From Hyalella azteca (taxonomy: Eukaryota; Arthropoda; Malacostraca; Amphipoda; Hyalellidae), in contig NW_025939196.1 of NCBI RefSeq assembly GCF_000764305.2, positions 1 to 64,000 on the forward strand: 64,000 nt of DNA, written 5' to 3'. Under the pieces are notes generated by a model. The model did no database searches. It saw nothing but the letters and a program-made list of their open reading frames with translations, and was not told the origin of the DNA. Below, in pieces: positions 44,100 through 59,100 of the stretch (its first letter is position 1; every line of letters starts with the position of its first letter). Both the position numbers and the translations under genes were made by a program.

Positions 44100-46540
44100 A
44101 TTTTAACTCGAAAAATTAATATCAAATTTACATGGTATTCTGATTAGATTATGTTAAAAAATTTATAGTTCTTTTATTAGGCACAATTTCCAATAGTGAC
44201 AGTGGTCAATGATTTATAAACCTTTACTGAAATTTTATCAGCGAATTCCTCAGCACGTCGAAATAACGAAATTGCCAGATGTAGATAAGAGTAATAACTT
44301 GTACAACGTTCGTCTTATTACATAATGAATTAACTGAAAATTAATTTACTGTCAGTGAATTAAGCGCCTAATTCTTTGCTGTCATTATGAAGATTTCTGG
44401 TCATTGTGTTATACTATCAATGAATTTGGGAATAGTTACACTTTTCATATTATTTAGTAGTAGACTTTTGTTTCACTGATATTTCAGTACTCAAACATTA
44501 CCGTTTTCTAAGATGAAACAAATAAATTGTAAAATAATCTGAAACAAGGCAGAAAAAATATTTCGACTTCAACAAAACAAGCTAAGTGCTATTCGCACAT
44601 GCAATAAATGACATTGACTATCAGGGCGATATTCTTGCTTGACACCTAGGAAAGCAGTCGCAGACCAAAAATACTAAACTTTTGTTTAGTAACTATTTGA
44701 AATAGGACTTGGTATGGCTACCACAAATCTTCCCATATGCATTTCAGTAGCACAAAGACCACTCACCAAACTGCGGTGTTTTCCCAGCAACGCGTACCTC
44801 GCTTGTGCCTTAATCTCACTTCTACTACCTCGTGTCAGAGTTAGGGAACGCACACAGTGAAAGCAGATTGCCAGCGTGCTGGTTACCTGCTCAGGCTGGC
44901 GCCTGAAACCATAAAATACAGAAGCCTATTCGTACAGGTTTTCACTGTGTACACTTACATTATCATCCTATGTTCATTCTTGTGGCAGGTTGGAGCAGGT
45001 TGCCCGCGCCGGCAAACCTGCTTTCACTCAGTGCGTACCCTTAGGCCTTGTTAACCCGAGAAGAGATCGCACCTGGAGACCTGAAGTCCTTAGTCCTATC
45101 GCGTTAGGGAAGGTTAAGGCTAAAGCCTTCGTGTTCACTCGATTCACTTACGATGCACATGTAAGTCATTTATAAAATTCAAAATTTCAGTTGTACAGGA
45201 ATTCAGGAAATGAGAATTACATTCGAAATGTACGGTAATGAACACTCTTCCGAATTAATAGGAAAATTTTTACGAGTGTGTACAAGTAAAGCTCTTTCTA
45301 TTTTAATTAGTTTTAACAAAAGTGGTTGTAAGGTATAAGAAATAAAAGATATCATTTAATAATCATGTATTTCATTCAAAGACGCGAAGGCAGCATCGGC
45401 GGAGCGCCGGCGGTATCACAATATTACGCAACGCTTTGGAGAAAATAGAGTGGAGGCGAGCAAATTCCATGGTAACTTATATATTAATTAGCAGCTTCTG
45501 CAAATAATCGGCCAAATGAATTCATATTTTCTTCGTGAAGATGCGACTAAAATGCTTCCTAATACTTGATTCAGACAGAATGCAACGGCAAATGAAGACG
45601 GAAACAGTGATGCATTACAGCAAGATTTTCACGTTATGGCACAGTAAATTCAAATGGTGAAATTCGTAAAATTGCATCTTTTATCAACGAACAGACGAAG
45701 TAAATTTCACAAAACAATTCAAGTTTTGGACTGGAAGAAATCCCGATCCGAATCATGCAGGCTCAAAACCAAAGCACAAAGCAGGTCACAGTTGCGAGTT
45801 TGTTGCCCTTCCATGAGCAGGAACTGACTGCTTCATTCAAAATAGCAGTAAGTAATAGTATCACAAGTTCAATGCCGTGAGTCTATTATAAAGACAAAAT
45901 ATCAAATCACGCATAAAGCAATTCATCAAATACCGTGGCAAGCTAAAGCAACTGAGAAGAATTAAAGCGTTCCTGCAGCATTAGAACACAGCCCCAAATA
46001 ATTGATCAAACTTTGCCTTTGAGGTACCGTAGCTCTCAGGCTAATAATATTCAATTCTCCTAAACTTTGAGGAGATTTCAGTAAATAAAGAGGCAAAAAA
46101 ATTGGGCCTTAGGCCATATTTGACATAAACGATGACTTCCTTTTTACAACACTTCTCTTTAACTTCACTTCTTGTTGTCTGCTACAAAACTTATAATCAA
46201 TTTAACACACTCATAATTGTTCAATCGATCGGAAATTTTGCATACTTGCGTAAAGTCGGAGACAATGCATGAATCAATTGACCGAATAAATAATTTTGAA
46301 AATTTAAATTTTTTTTATAAAAACAAAAAATTACAAATTACTTTTTTTTATATTTGAAAATAAAGTTAGAAATTCATTGTATATGTGTAACATCGGAGAC
46401 GCTGGATTCTTTAGAAGTGTTGTCTTTAGAAAATAATTTTTAAACGCATATTAATTAACTCAACACGGTCAAAGCCGATGATTACTTTAACAAGAAATAA
46501 ACAGGCTCAAGTAAAAATCATCATTTTAAATGAACAATGC
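44100..46540. other. Intergenic, no gene recognised
   Basis: No domain or splice-consistent exon was found on either strand. The open frames at 44857-45175 are overlapping and uncharacteristic. Confidence 0.4.
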
Positions 46541-46559
46541 CCTCATATGACGCTTTTCA

Positions 46560-46690
46560 AAAGCCCCGGACGTCCGGGCTCGGCCAACAAGCGGTCAGTG
46601 CACGGCCCACAAGCGGTCAGGGCACGGCCCACAAGCGGTCCGGGCACGGCCCACGCGTGGTCCGGGCACGGCCCACAAGCGGTCAGGTCA
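46560..46690 (+). repeat. 22-bp GC-rich minisatellite
   Basis: About five units of ACAAGCGGTCAGGGCACGGC-type sequence are strikingly GC-rich in AT-rich surroundings. The overlapping open frames at 46478-46768 and 46537-46725 are products of the repeat. 46700-47170 shows no gene. Confidence 0.9.
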
Positions 46691-47173
46691 CGAGAATTTT
46701 GTGGAGCTCGATGGCCAGAAGCTGAATGTCGGGCTGGGCGTCAACTTTATTCCAAGAATATTTTTTGAATATGTATTGAATGGCCAAAAAAGCAACATCA
46801 TTCAACTGAGAGAAGCTCATCGGTGCGAAGCAAACTGTCGTAAGTCAGGGTACAAGCTTTTTATATATCAAAGAGCCTTCCAATGTAACAACCCAACCTT
46901 CATTATAATTGCGATGTTTTATTTAAAATATTACTATTATCTGATATTTAAAATATTATTTTATTATATATTAATATTACAATCATCTTTTATATTAGTC
47001 AGAGGTTCAATAGGGACACTGAAAATCGTTCATACATATCGCAGCATTCAGGATAACACTCATGTGACAGAATTCATTACATAATACCTATCTTAGTATT
47101 CAAGATAACACATGTTCATACATATCAATACATCATACATCACATCAAACAAACAGGAACCGTGTACAGTTAT

Positions 47174-50100
47174 TCACGTGCCTTTTATTCTGCGCAGCAG
47201 CTCCAACAAGACCGTGAGAGCCTCCTTCCTCAGGCTGTAGTACTTTGATATTCCTGTTGAGGCATAATTAGAATTAATACCGATAATTATAAAATTAGTG
47301 CTACTGCTAATTACAATTACTACCGATAGTTCTAGGATTACTGCTACTGCTAATTACAATTACTAGCGATATTTATAACATTACTAATACTGCTAATTAT
47401 AATTAATACCGACAATTATAGGATTACTGCTACTACTAATTACAATTACTAGCGATATTTATAACATTACTACTACTACTGCTACTGCTATATACAATTA
47501 CTACCGATAGTTCTAAGATTACTGCTACTGCTACTGACAATTACTAGCGACAAGTAGCAGTAGCATCGGTCACCATCAAAGGCAGTAATGATTGCAAGCT
47601 GCTCATGAGCACGCTGGATGCATTATCCTTCATCTCATGATGTCAATAGAAACCGTTTTATTAAACAAAGTTATTATATAGCTTACAGCAATTATTCATG
47701 TTTTTCGATTTACTTCACTAATATCACGAACTTTAAACAATTTTCATTTGCATTATTTAATCATCTGTAGTGTTCGGGTTAAACTTGATTAAATCAAACA
47801 AGTTACACAGGAACGCTCACTACTTTACATTTTCGTTTAGGTTATGTGAGACTACATTCCATTTCCGTACAAGGAAAGTAAAATCACGTACAAAAAGCAA
47901 TTTCCTGCAGCTTATTTGTCTAAGTCTCTACATGATGCAAGCATTATAACGAAAATTTATGTAACTGAGAAAATGGGGTCTGCCGTTGAGGTCCCTTGAG
48001 CCTATTTGGCACAACACCAAAGCCTTTGTTATAACTTCGAGCGACGTGTATGTAAAATGTACCTAGACAATAGTTGAACAGCTATCAACTGCGACCACTA
48101 CCTACCTAGACAATAGTTGAACAGCTATCAACTGCGACTACTACCTACCTAGACAATAGTTGAACAGCTATAAACTGAGACTACTACCTACCTAGACAAT
48201 AGTTGAACAGCTATCAACTGCGACCACTACCTACCTAGACAACAGTTGACCAGCTATCAACTGCGACCACTACCTACCTAGACAATAGTTGAAGAGCTTG
48301 CACGAGTGCTGCAGGGCGGGGTCAAACTGCGACTCCAGCAAAGGATCAAAGAGTGGAGAGGACCCGCCCTCTGGAGCCTCTTGGTCGCGTTGGTGAGACG
48401 CGTCATGTCGCGGGGAGCAGGAGGTGTGCAGCAACAAGTAATGACGCTCCCAGTAGCGGCCCAACGTCGACACGACGCTCAGCTGCGTCGTCCGGGGCAC
48501 CTTGGAGATGCAGGCACTCAGCAGCTCCACCACGCGAACACTGTAGCGTTCTGCGCAGTTCAAATTATAATTTTATTTGTGCAGTTAAATTCTTTCGTCT
48601 CGAATATTCAAGCAGACTTGGGCAGTGTGTCGATATCATTAAAGAAATTTTGCCCATATATCTAGCATTGAATATTTTGGCAAAAGCTGTTACTTAATAT
48701 AGGTTTGAAAAATAGTAAGAGAAGCTACTACGTGTTCTTCAGCAAAACCAGCATTAAAGAACATCCCACATGTTTAAAGCACTGCCGTACCTTGAGTATC
48801 TCGACACGAAGCTACGGGCCAAGCTCTGCCAAGGCTCACGATGAACTCGTCCAAGAGTTGCCACTTGATGCTTTCCTCCTGCTGTTCTGCCGACCGTTCT
48901 TCCTCTGTGATCGTTGCAGTACTGCCAGAGCTTGTAACAACCTCAATCGTTTGACTAATTAACGATGAACATATATCGAAAACGACGTCAAACTTATTGA
49001 TTTCGTACTCTTGAAGCACAATAGTTAGTGCACGTACGGCGTGCTGTTTATACTCTTTCTTCTCTTTGTTTGCTTCCCGCAACAAAGATTTCACGAATTC
49101 TTCAATTAGTAATTCTTCACTTTCAGGACTCCTGAGGGACGCAAGAACTGGCTTGGCCTCGACTACTACAGTTGATAAAGCTTTCAACAAATGTTCCTTG
49201 CCAGCATAAGTTCTTCCTTGCAGGCATCCCAACAACAGCATCACAAGAGCCTGCGCCTGCTTCTCACTCAACAATGCACCAACTTTAGCAGCGAGTGCAG
49301 AAATGGTTCTGCCAGCCTGAGCTTTCATGGTCCAGTTTGGACTTGCGGCGGCTGTTTCACAGACTAGCAAGATCTCGTTCAGATATAACTTCAAACCAGC
49401 TTCAGTACCAGGAGTATTATCGCTCCATATTTCCTCCCAAATTTCTGCCCCGGTTGGGTCGTCTCCTACAGTTTTTGAGGCGTGCATAGCCAGGTAGACA
49501 AGAGGCAGAGCTAAGGCCGCGTGATCGCGCATTATGTCACCGCTTTGACGATGCATGCTTCGCAGCGCTAAACCGCAACTCAAACGCACACTATCTTCTT
49601 CTTTTTCCAGGTACCAACTCTGTAGCTTATTTAAAAGCTTCGCTACACTAGAAGGTTTAGCAATTTTAATTAATGTGCCAATAGCATTCGCAAAAATTCT
49701 TCGTACAGTTGAGTTTCTATCATTGAGACCAGTGACAAGCACGTGCAGAATTTTGCTAGCATGTTTCTGGAGGGGCCCAGGGCACGTGTGAGTCAGAGTC
49801 TCGATGACGTGAGCAGCAGCGGTTCTGCTCGTAAGTCCCATGGACTTCTTGAGCACATCCAACACTCCAGCAATAACGTCATCCATCACCTTCTCGTCCA
49901 CGAACTGCAGTACGTAATTTAGAGTATCCATCATTGGCGTCGACCTGGATGCGGCCACCCGTAGCGAATCCACTCTGAAAACAATAGATTAATCATATTT
50001 TTTCTATAGTGCTTTGCGTAACATATCAAAGCAATTGTTTTCACTTCTGTTGCATGCCGCACTTTGCTCTGTTGAGTCGAAAATATTAAAAAGATATGTA

Positions 50101-53100
50101 TGAATCGCAAAGTAGTTAGTTTCTGCACGCAGTCTTAACACAAAGCATGAACCATTTATATCTGAAGCCGAAACCTGAACTGATGAATATAGAATGCCAA
50201 ATGTGAGCATCAACTTGGCACTGGCATCCAACTAACCTGTCACGATCATCCTCCGCGGTGGTGCGCACTGCCGTGTAACTCAAGGCCTTGTGCTCCAATC
50301 CCGCGATGGCCTCCAGCAAGGCAGGCACAAGTGTTCCTAAATGCAAGCGAATCATTGCGCCTCCCGACCGGCAAACTTGCACCACGGCGTCCAAGGAGAT
50401 CGTGCGCACCTCGGCAACGTTGGACGTGATGCCCTCGGTGAGCAGCACAGGCAACACGCACTCCAGCACCCGCTGGCCTTCCTCTCCTCCGCTCTCACAA
50501 ACCTGAAACAAGACAATGCAATCTACTCTAGATTCATGAGCGTCCTAAATGCCGCATCTCAATATGATGTAAAAACAAATCACACTAACGTAACTCGTTA
50601 GGCTTTCCTGCCCCGACTTTCGCAAGTTTGAATTAGGTGAAGAGAATGTCATCTACATCCCTTTTTATGAGCATTGAGCATCTATAATGAAATACTTACC
50701 AACAATAACTTAGCTACGTTTAAAATAATGTAGAAAATTTTTTGTATTTATTTTACACCTCCAAGAAAAAATTCAGTTTTGGAATATCATCTAATGTTGA
50801 AATTAAAAAAAAAAGTATGCATTTCATGCCCGGCATTGGCCAGAACGGTACGAATAAACCTTTAAATCATTGAATTCTTGGTATAATATTTGTAAGCGTC
50901 CCCTTTGCTCAGGCAATCATTTTATTTAGAAATAAAAAGGAGCAAACGTTTGAGTTAACAAACCGAGTTAGTTATAGAGGCGACATTTTTTTAAAGGTAT
51001 TCTTTTGTATTAACAGCTTAGAAGAAGTTCATGCATCAAAAGCACCTTGATGCAGCTCTTGCTGAGGCTCTCGAGGGTCTTGTTAGCGGCCACACGCACA
51101 GACTCTTTGATGTCGTCACGCACTTTGAAGAGCGTCGTCCAGAGGACGGACAGGTGGGCGACGGCGGGCACGACGGAGTGCTGCCTTATCAGGTCCGCTA
51201 GGGCGCCGCAGCACGACTCCCGCACCCTCCACAAGGTGCTCGTCAGGTTCGTTAGCAGGTCTTCTAAGATGGCCGAGTAATATTTCTCCGTCTGTACAAG
51301 AAATTCGAGCTAATTACTTCACTAGGCTCAAGTTACTATATAAACAAAAATGTTAATATTTCGATAATATAATTTCAGACTTCGATGATTTTTAAAGTCA
51401 CGTGATTTCAAAAACTGACAAAATTGTTACGCATTTCTTAATGCCTATAATTTTTTGCATCAAAGTAGTATAAATGCAGGTAATCGCGCCTACACACAGT
51501 AATAAATATTTCACCAGACAACATGCTCAACAATGCCGTTGATGCTAATCATATTGTCAATTTATAAAATATAACAAACCTTGCAAACAGTTAGCTAAAT
51601 GATAGAATACTTTCTATGCAATTTTAAACGTATTTTGCACAACTGTAAACTGAGTTACACTACTGTATTTTGCACTACTGTAATATGAGTATGATAATTG
51701 ATGTCCCTGACAGTTTTGTGTGTGTCAGAGACAAGGCAGCTCCAGATGTGCGCCATGGGCTGCTGTATGCGCGGCGTAGGGTCGTGCTGGTAGCGGAAGA
51801 GCTTAGGGACGATCGCCGGCAAGAAAGGTTCTAGCTGCGACCCTGCCTGCTGTGCTAAACTGCCAAACCCAAACGCCGCTCCCTGCACATTGAGTAATTA
51901 ATACTGCGATACAATGTCATAATAAGAAACGTCTTTCTAACAATCATTGACATTCATTAGAACAAACATTACTTGAAAGCACACTTATTAGCGAAACAGC
52001 GATCTCGCCCTAACGAAAATTCTAAATTAAATCCATTGCATTCTATAATCTATATTATCGTTATAATGTACGTAGTTGAATTTACCACAAATCACATAAG
52101 TTTCAATTTATTGATAACTGTTACAGTGTTTGAATTATCAAAAGTGCTTCACTGTTACAGTCAAGAAAAGTACAAGAATCGGCGACAGGCCTATACTTCA
52201 ACGCCGAAGATACCATACTATACTACACACTGAGCCAGAATGCAAAAAATAATAAAGTTTCTATATACAATAAAAAGTTTCAACACACCATATAGGTATT
52301 ATGCACGATTGTCCTCACCTTGCGAGAGTTCCAGATGGCGTTATGATTAGCGAGGTTCATAAACTTGTAGACGAGGTCAGGTTGGTTGAGGTCTGACGCG
52401 AGAGAACAAAGCTCCCGGTATGTGGACAGCTGACCTCCTGAAGGAGCTGCCCCCAGCTCCCCTTCCCTGAAGAGCTTCGTGTTGCCGGTGACGTTAGAGA
52501 CGCGGCTCTTGCCCTCAGTGAGAGCGTGGACGAGGCCTTCGACCATCGACCGCCGCGTGTCCTCCGAGCAGCACTCGTACACCACACACAGGCCCTTTGA
52601 GGCGGCGTCTTGCACCAGCTCTAACAAAAAAAAAAATAAAACAAATAATACGAATCAATTCGGTTCTGATTTACAAAAGCATCAATAGATACATCAATAT
52701 TCAAGTCGAGCCCACAAAGCCAAGTTACTATGCTATTTTAAAACACTGATAGCAAGTTCTCTCGGCTTGAAACTTTACGCACCGTTTGTATCAGCCAAGA
52801 GGTCCATAAAGGCGCTCTGTATGAGGGGAAGGCTGCGTTGGATCTCAGGACACAAGCGGCAGCGCTTCAGCACCGTCAGCAACCAAATGCACGAAGCCTG
52901 TAGTGCACGTGAAGCAATTTATTGTCAGTCTTATAACAGTGATCAAACATTTTACATCTACAGCTGGACAATGAACGCGAATTACCTGGCAACGTAGCTA
53001 ACGCATTTCTCAGCAATCTCAGAACTTTGAGAGAGTACATTAAAAATTAAATGTTTGCTTGTCTATGCAGTGCATTTATTGCTGGACAGTGCATGCAATT

Positions 53101-56100
53101 TACCTGGTAACACGACTTGTGCATTTTTTAGAGACTTTTGAGAGTTCAATAAAAGCTAAATGCTTGCCTGTCTCACGCTGGGCTTCGTCATAGGCACGTA
53201 AACATTAAGGAGCTCATGCAGCAGCCAGGCTAAAGATCCTTCGGTCAAGTTCTCTTCCTCCACAGCAGCAGGAGTTTCGAAGGAGGCAGCGTCGACCTCC
53301 ATGTTCTCTTCCTTTCTCTCAGTCAGAACATCGGTGGTCACTGCAGCCTATTTTGCGTCATCAAGGAGATAAGCATTACAAAATTTGAGAGTAATTATCG
53401 CCACTATCAGTATCCACTACAACTCTTTATTGTCGTCATTTAACAAACAAAAATCTTTTCAATGTATTAATCTAGATACAATTGTGGCAACAATTCACAC
53501 ACACATATTAGTCCGTTACAATGATGATCAATTCCAAGGAAATTAGACCAAAACATAATCAATGAATTATGCAACGAGTGTAAATCTAAATTAAGAAATG
53601 AAGGAGACATAGGACAGGTCACTGGCAGCAGACACAGGACAGGTCACTGGCAGCAGACACAGGACAGGCCACTGGCAGCAGACACAGGACAGGCCACTGG
53701 CAGGAGACATAGGACAGGCCACTGGAAGGAGACATAGGACAGGCCACTGGCAGCATGCACCTGCAGGACGTTGTCAGGAGCAGCCTGAGGATCAGGTTGT
53801 GTCCACAAGTTCAGGGCCGCTGAGGAGGCCGCGCCAAGCGCACAGTCCGCCAACGCTCCGCCAACACTGAAGTGGATCTCCAGCTCATCGCTCTGCCGGG
53901 ACACAAACCAGACGTGACACTCTATTGCGATATCTTTATGTGGAATAAGCATGGCATTTATCTGATGCAATAATCAAAATATCAATATTTCAGTGAGTGG
54001 CAACACTGCAGCTATTGCTACTCGTTACACTGTGGTGTTACAATTACGACGTAGCCACTCTACTGAGTAAATATCAATCAATCAGCTCAATTATTAATTC
54101 AACTTTTAACAATGTATTACGTCGAGAGAAACTAAGTTAATTTTCCAGATGTCAGACTTCTTTGAAGGAACTGTAAATGGTCAGATCGTTAAATCCATGA
54201 AAGAAGATAAGAAGATACATTTGGTACGATTCAATAAAATAAATAAATTTTAGTCGTACAACTATTTTCCGAAAGTGTGGTTCAAAGCTCCATCCTGATG
54301 TGCTGCGACTCATTTGAAAAAGGCCAAGTCAATAAGTTAATTGACGGCATCAATCAAGGCTTCTGTCTCAATCGGACCATGAGTTTAATTCCATTAACTT
54401 ATTAGCTGTCCCATTATGTTGAACAGAGCACAAATAAACAATATATTAGTTAACAACGAGAGCACCTCATGCGCGAGACGTAACAAGCTCTTGATAATAA
54501 TTGGCTTGAGAGGAATGTCGGGCTGACCGACGCAGAGATGACCGGCGCATTGGATGGCTTGTTCCCGCACCTGCAATATAAATACAATGCATCAAAAATT
54601 CTTAAAATGACATGCATCTCAGCTGGAACTTGTGCTGAACACGCTGTACTTTTCATCATGACGTTTATACTGGTATATTTCAATTAATCATATCTAACTG
54701 CTTGTTACACTCATAGTTCATATACGTTCAGTTTTCTCAAACGTATGCGTGTTAAGACGAGACTGTTATTTACTTGCCGTTTTCTCAATGCATATTAATT
54801 GCGACTGATTTACACACAAAATCGTCCAAAAGACAAACCTTTGATGGAAGTTTGTTGTTCTCATAAACAGACTTGAGGACTGAGAATAATTCAACCAGAT
54901 TGCCTTCTCTTCTCTTGTTCGAAGAGGCGGCGGATTTCTTGAGTAAGGTATTGGACGAGGCGGCGGCTGTACTTTGACCGTCCGCTGGTTTCTCTGTTTC
55001 CTTGCTATCAGATTTGTCAGAGGACGCACCAGCAGACTCCTGCAAGTCCTGAAGGTCTCCTACTGGCACCGGCAGAGCTGCGAAGCGAGCCACGTCGGCT
55101 ATGGCGCAGATCAGAGCCGTCTGCAAGCTCCCGTCGTTATTCACAAGATCGATCACTGGAAAATAATTCTGACTAAGATTCACCACCATTGAAAACTTGA
55201 TGAAAACAATGATTTCAAAGACTTGTTCACCCCTTGTCGGACTGCATAGATGCAATTGCATCTAAACTTGGTGTGATTATTACGTTGTAAAATTATGCAG
55301 TGTGACTTGAGTTAAAATGAGATAATTCTCTTTAATCAACATAATAAATACGAACATAATTCTAGATGTACTTCAATACACCCTAAAAAATTCAACGGTA
55401 GCATTCAACCCTCTGGACTTCTCTCACCGAGCTGCCGCAGCGTCTGAGCAAAGAAGCTCCACTCGTCCTCGAGAACAACGTCCTCGTCGTTCATGAGACG
55501 ATGCTGGGCAAATGCCAGGCTGTGGCCAGTAGCGAGGATGCAGCATTGCTGACTGTCCTGTCGCAGTTCCTTGATGTTCTTGATGCTCTGAAGGGCTCGT
55601 TCAAACTCTTCCTGCTCCGCTATCTGTTAGCAAACAACGTGTTTATTAGTAAATTAATATATTACCTGAACTGAACATTGCATTACGTTGTAAAATTCTT
55701 GTTCTTGTACGTTGTAAAATCTACCACACGACAGAAACTAAACTTGAATGCAGAATCCTATAAATGCATCCTTAATGTTTGGCGTCATTGGAAAACGCGT
55801 TTCATTCATAATTATAAGAACTACCCATACATTATTTCACTAATAATTAAAGGTTTAAAAGTAACATAGAACATTAACAGAAACAATAATATTAAAGTTT
55901 TCGCAAAACGTTCAATACCAGCACAAAAATACACCACTGAAAAGTCTTCAAATGAAGGTCCCAGTGGTCCCAATACCTAATAAGAAGCATCACAAGGGAA
56001 TTAAAGTAAAATAAATGAATAAGTATAGAACTCTTGCACTGACTTGTCCCACAACGACGCCGAACAGCTGCGCTGCGACCTGCCCGGCGTGCCCTCCTCT

Positions 56101-59100
56101 GATGAGACATCGTCGCAGCCAATCCGTTCTGCGATATACAAAAATATCACCATCAGCATGTATTATACGAAGATATCACAATTAGCACGGCACCATACAA
56201 GAATATCAACATCAGCATTTACTATACAAAAATTTCACCATCAGCATTTACTATACAAAAATATCACCATCAGCATTTAGTATACAAAAATATTACCATC
56301 AGCATTTACTATACAAAAATATTACCATCAGTGTTTACTATACAAAAATATCACCATCAGCATGCCATTTACTATACAAAAATATCACCATCAGCATTTA
56401 CTATACGAAGATATCACAATTAGCGTTGCACCATACAAGAATATCAGCATCAGCACTTCACCATACAAAACCATCACCATATCCGCTATACAAGAACACT
56501 TTAACTGATGCCATAACAGAAAGCTACGAGTCCCACAGACCTAGCGGTGTACTGCTGAGCCAGCAGCTGAGGAGCCACGCATATGAGCCGCACCATCGCC
56601 TCTACTCCCACAGCAGACCACGCGTTCGCCACCATCTCGCACAGTCCCAAGTATTGCACGAACGGGTTGCTGCCTGCGGTAAAAAAAATCTATTACCAAA
56701 CGTGAACTTATTTGTTACAAACAATATTGAAAGAAGACCACGCGTTCGCCACCATCTCGCACAGTCCCAAGTATTGCACGAACGGGTTGCTGCCTGCGGT
56801 AAAAAAAATCTATTACCAAACGTGAACTTATTTGTTACAAACAATATTGAAAGAAGACCACGCGTTCGCCACCATCTCGCACAGTCCCAAGTATTGCACG
56901 AACGNTCGAGAAATTTAACGCCTGAATGTAATTTGCCTGACCATCTGGCACAAGACTGCAATTTAATATTAAGATAATGAGAAGTTTTCGAGAAATTTAA
57001 GGTCTGAAAGTAATTTCATACGCATACCATCTGGCGTGCGTGCAAGTTCCTCCGTAACGAAGCGGCCGACGGCGCAGCAGTCCGGCCACATCAGAGCGCC
57101 CTCCCTGAAGAGCGACACGGCAGGCTTGGAGCTGCCTTTACTGCAGTTACTGCCGCTCTCTATAGCCAGGCAGTGTTGCAGGAACATGATAACCTGGCAA
57201 CATAAGTGTTGCAGGAACATAACGAATGTGAAAATCAAAATATAAAAGAAAGTGATTAAAACCTAATTAACGAGAAGATGACACAAAGAATGAAAAGTTT
57301 CAGAGACAAGCTCCAAACCTGTCACAATACAAGTCCATATTATAGTTATAGCCGCTCTCTATGACCGGGCAGTGTTGCAGGAACAAACCAACTTGACAAA
57401 ATGCATGTAAATATTATTACCTAAGTCACAAACTACTGCAAAAATACTGCCCCAAACGATAACATGTTTTATTTGTTAAAAAATTGAAAAATTATAAAAA
57501 GTACTCATAAAAGTACTCTCATCAATCATTCGATGATCTTAGCCAATACATTTATGCACCAAATATCACAATATATACACTGTTAGAAAAATTACCGTTA
57601 ACGGTATTACCGCCGTTTCAGTGGCCGGTCGGCACGTGAAAAGAAACACCGTGTCGCCACCTTCAAGGCGTAAGGCAGGGGCGTGTTGGCCACATCTCAC
57701 TAACCTCCTCCATAACCTTCAAGGCGTAAGGCAGGGGCGTGTTGGCCACATCTCTCCAGCGCGTGCGCGGTGTAGCGTTTATCCTCTGCAGGACATAGGC
57801 GAGCATGGAGCTGAAGCGCGGGGCTACGTACTGCGCGGCGCCTTCGTCCTTGACGGGGCTGTACAGCTCACGCGTCGCCTCCAGCCTGATGTCGTCTTGG
57901 CTGTAATGCACCATCAATAGTAACAGGAAAAATGGATCGGTTTATTACAAGAAATAACATTATGTAACACTGGGATCGTTTGATCATAATAGATAATATT
58001 ATTCAGAAAATAAATTGCCTCTAAATAATTTATTGTAGTTAAATTTAGACTGGATTTGAAGACGTCATACATACATACATACCTGTCGCCTGTTGCCAGC
58101 AGCAAAATGAACCTCGAGGCGAAGTGCGTACGAGAGAAGACAGTAGCGGCGTAGTGCACGGCGGTGCGGCGTAGAGCTGCGTTGTTGTGCTGCACGTGAT
58201 CACACAGAACAATGCAGAGCTGTTCTTGGCTCTCTGCAGTGAGATGCTTGCACACGGGAGCTACCATGGAGAGAGCTTCTTGGATAGCTAGGAGTACGTC
58301 GCCAACCTCGTGAGTGAGTGCGTCCATTAATGTTTGCAAATAATGTAACTGAGATTCATGCGACAGCAACAAATTGGGAAGCTTCAAAGATAATTTTGCC
58401 AGGGCCCCATATGCTAAAGAAGTGAGCTTAGCATCACTTTTTTCTTCATCAATGACTTTGACAACGCCAGAGAAAAGCATGCTCCCAACAGGCTTAATTT
58501 TTTCAGTAGATGCACTAGAGGAGATGTGATGGAGGAAGCTGATTCCTTGCTGCTTGAGTCTGCTGTTTGTGTGGCTGCCCCAGAGGCATTCACAAAAAAC
58601 CTTCACTGCCAAAGGAGCATAATTTGTTGCTTCCCTAGACTTGAGGAAACATGGCATCAGCTTCAAACGCATTCTTGTATTAGCGGGGTTCTTGAAGCGG
58701 TCCAGTGGACCGCGCTCTATTGGAGTAAGAGTGCCCAAAAAGAGGACGTAGAGTGCAGATATGACTGCACTGCTGTTCCATTCTATGGTCGCGTCAAGAC
58801 GTCTCTGTAAAGACTCGGCAGCATTGGCAACTGAAAACCTAGGGTCTGAAGACGCAATGATAACAAGAATTGCCATAGAGCTTGCTGGTAATACTTGCGC
58901 ATCTAGAAACTTTATCACAGTAAGCTTGAGTTTCTCTAACTGGTCAGGCGCTAGAGGAACTCCCCCCTGAGCACGCGTGAAGCTGTAGATTGACATGCCG
59001 GCTGGAACGTCCTCTACAGGCAAAGATGCTGTAGAATTAGCGTGATCGCTTCTTTCCATAATAGCAGGTGGATGTGGCAAGGAGGCAGGTGCTGTATTGC

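Noticed and set aside
46478..46768. Plus-strand ORFs rich in Gly, Pro and Arg
   Set aside because: Generated by the 22-bp GC-rich minisatellite.
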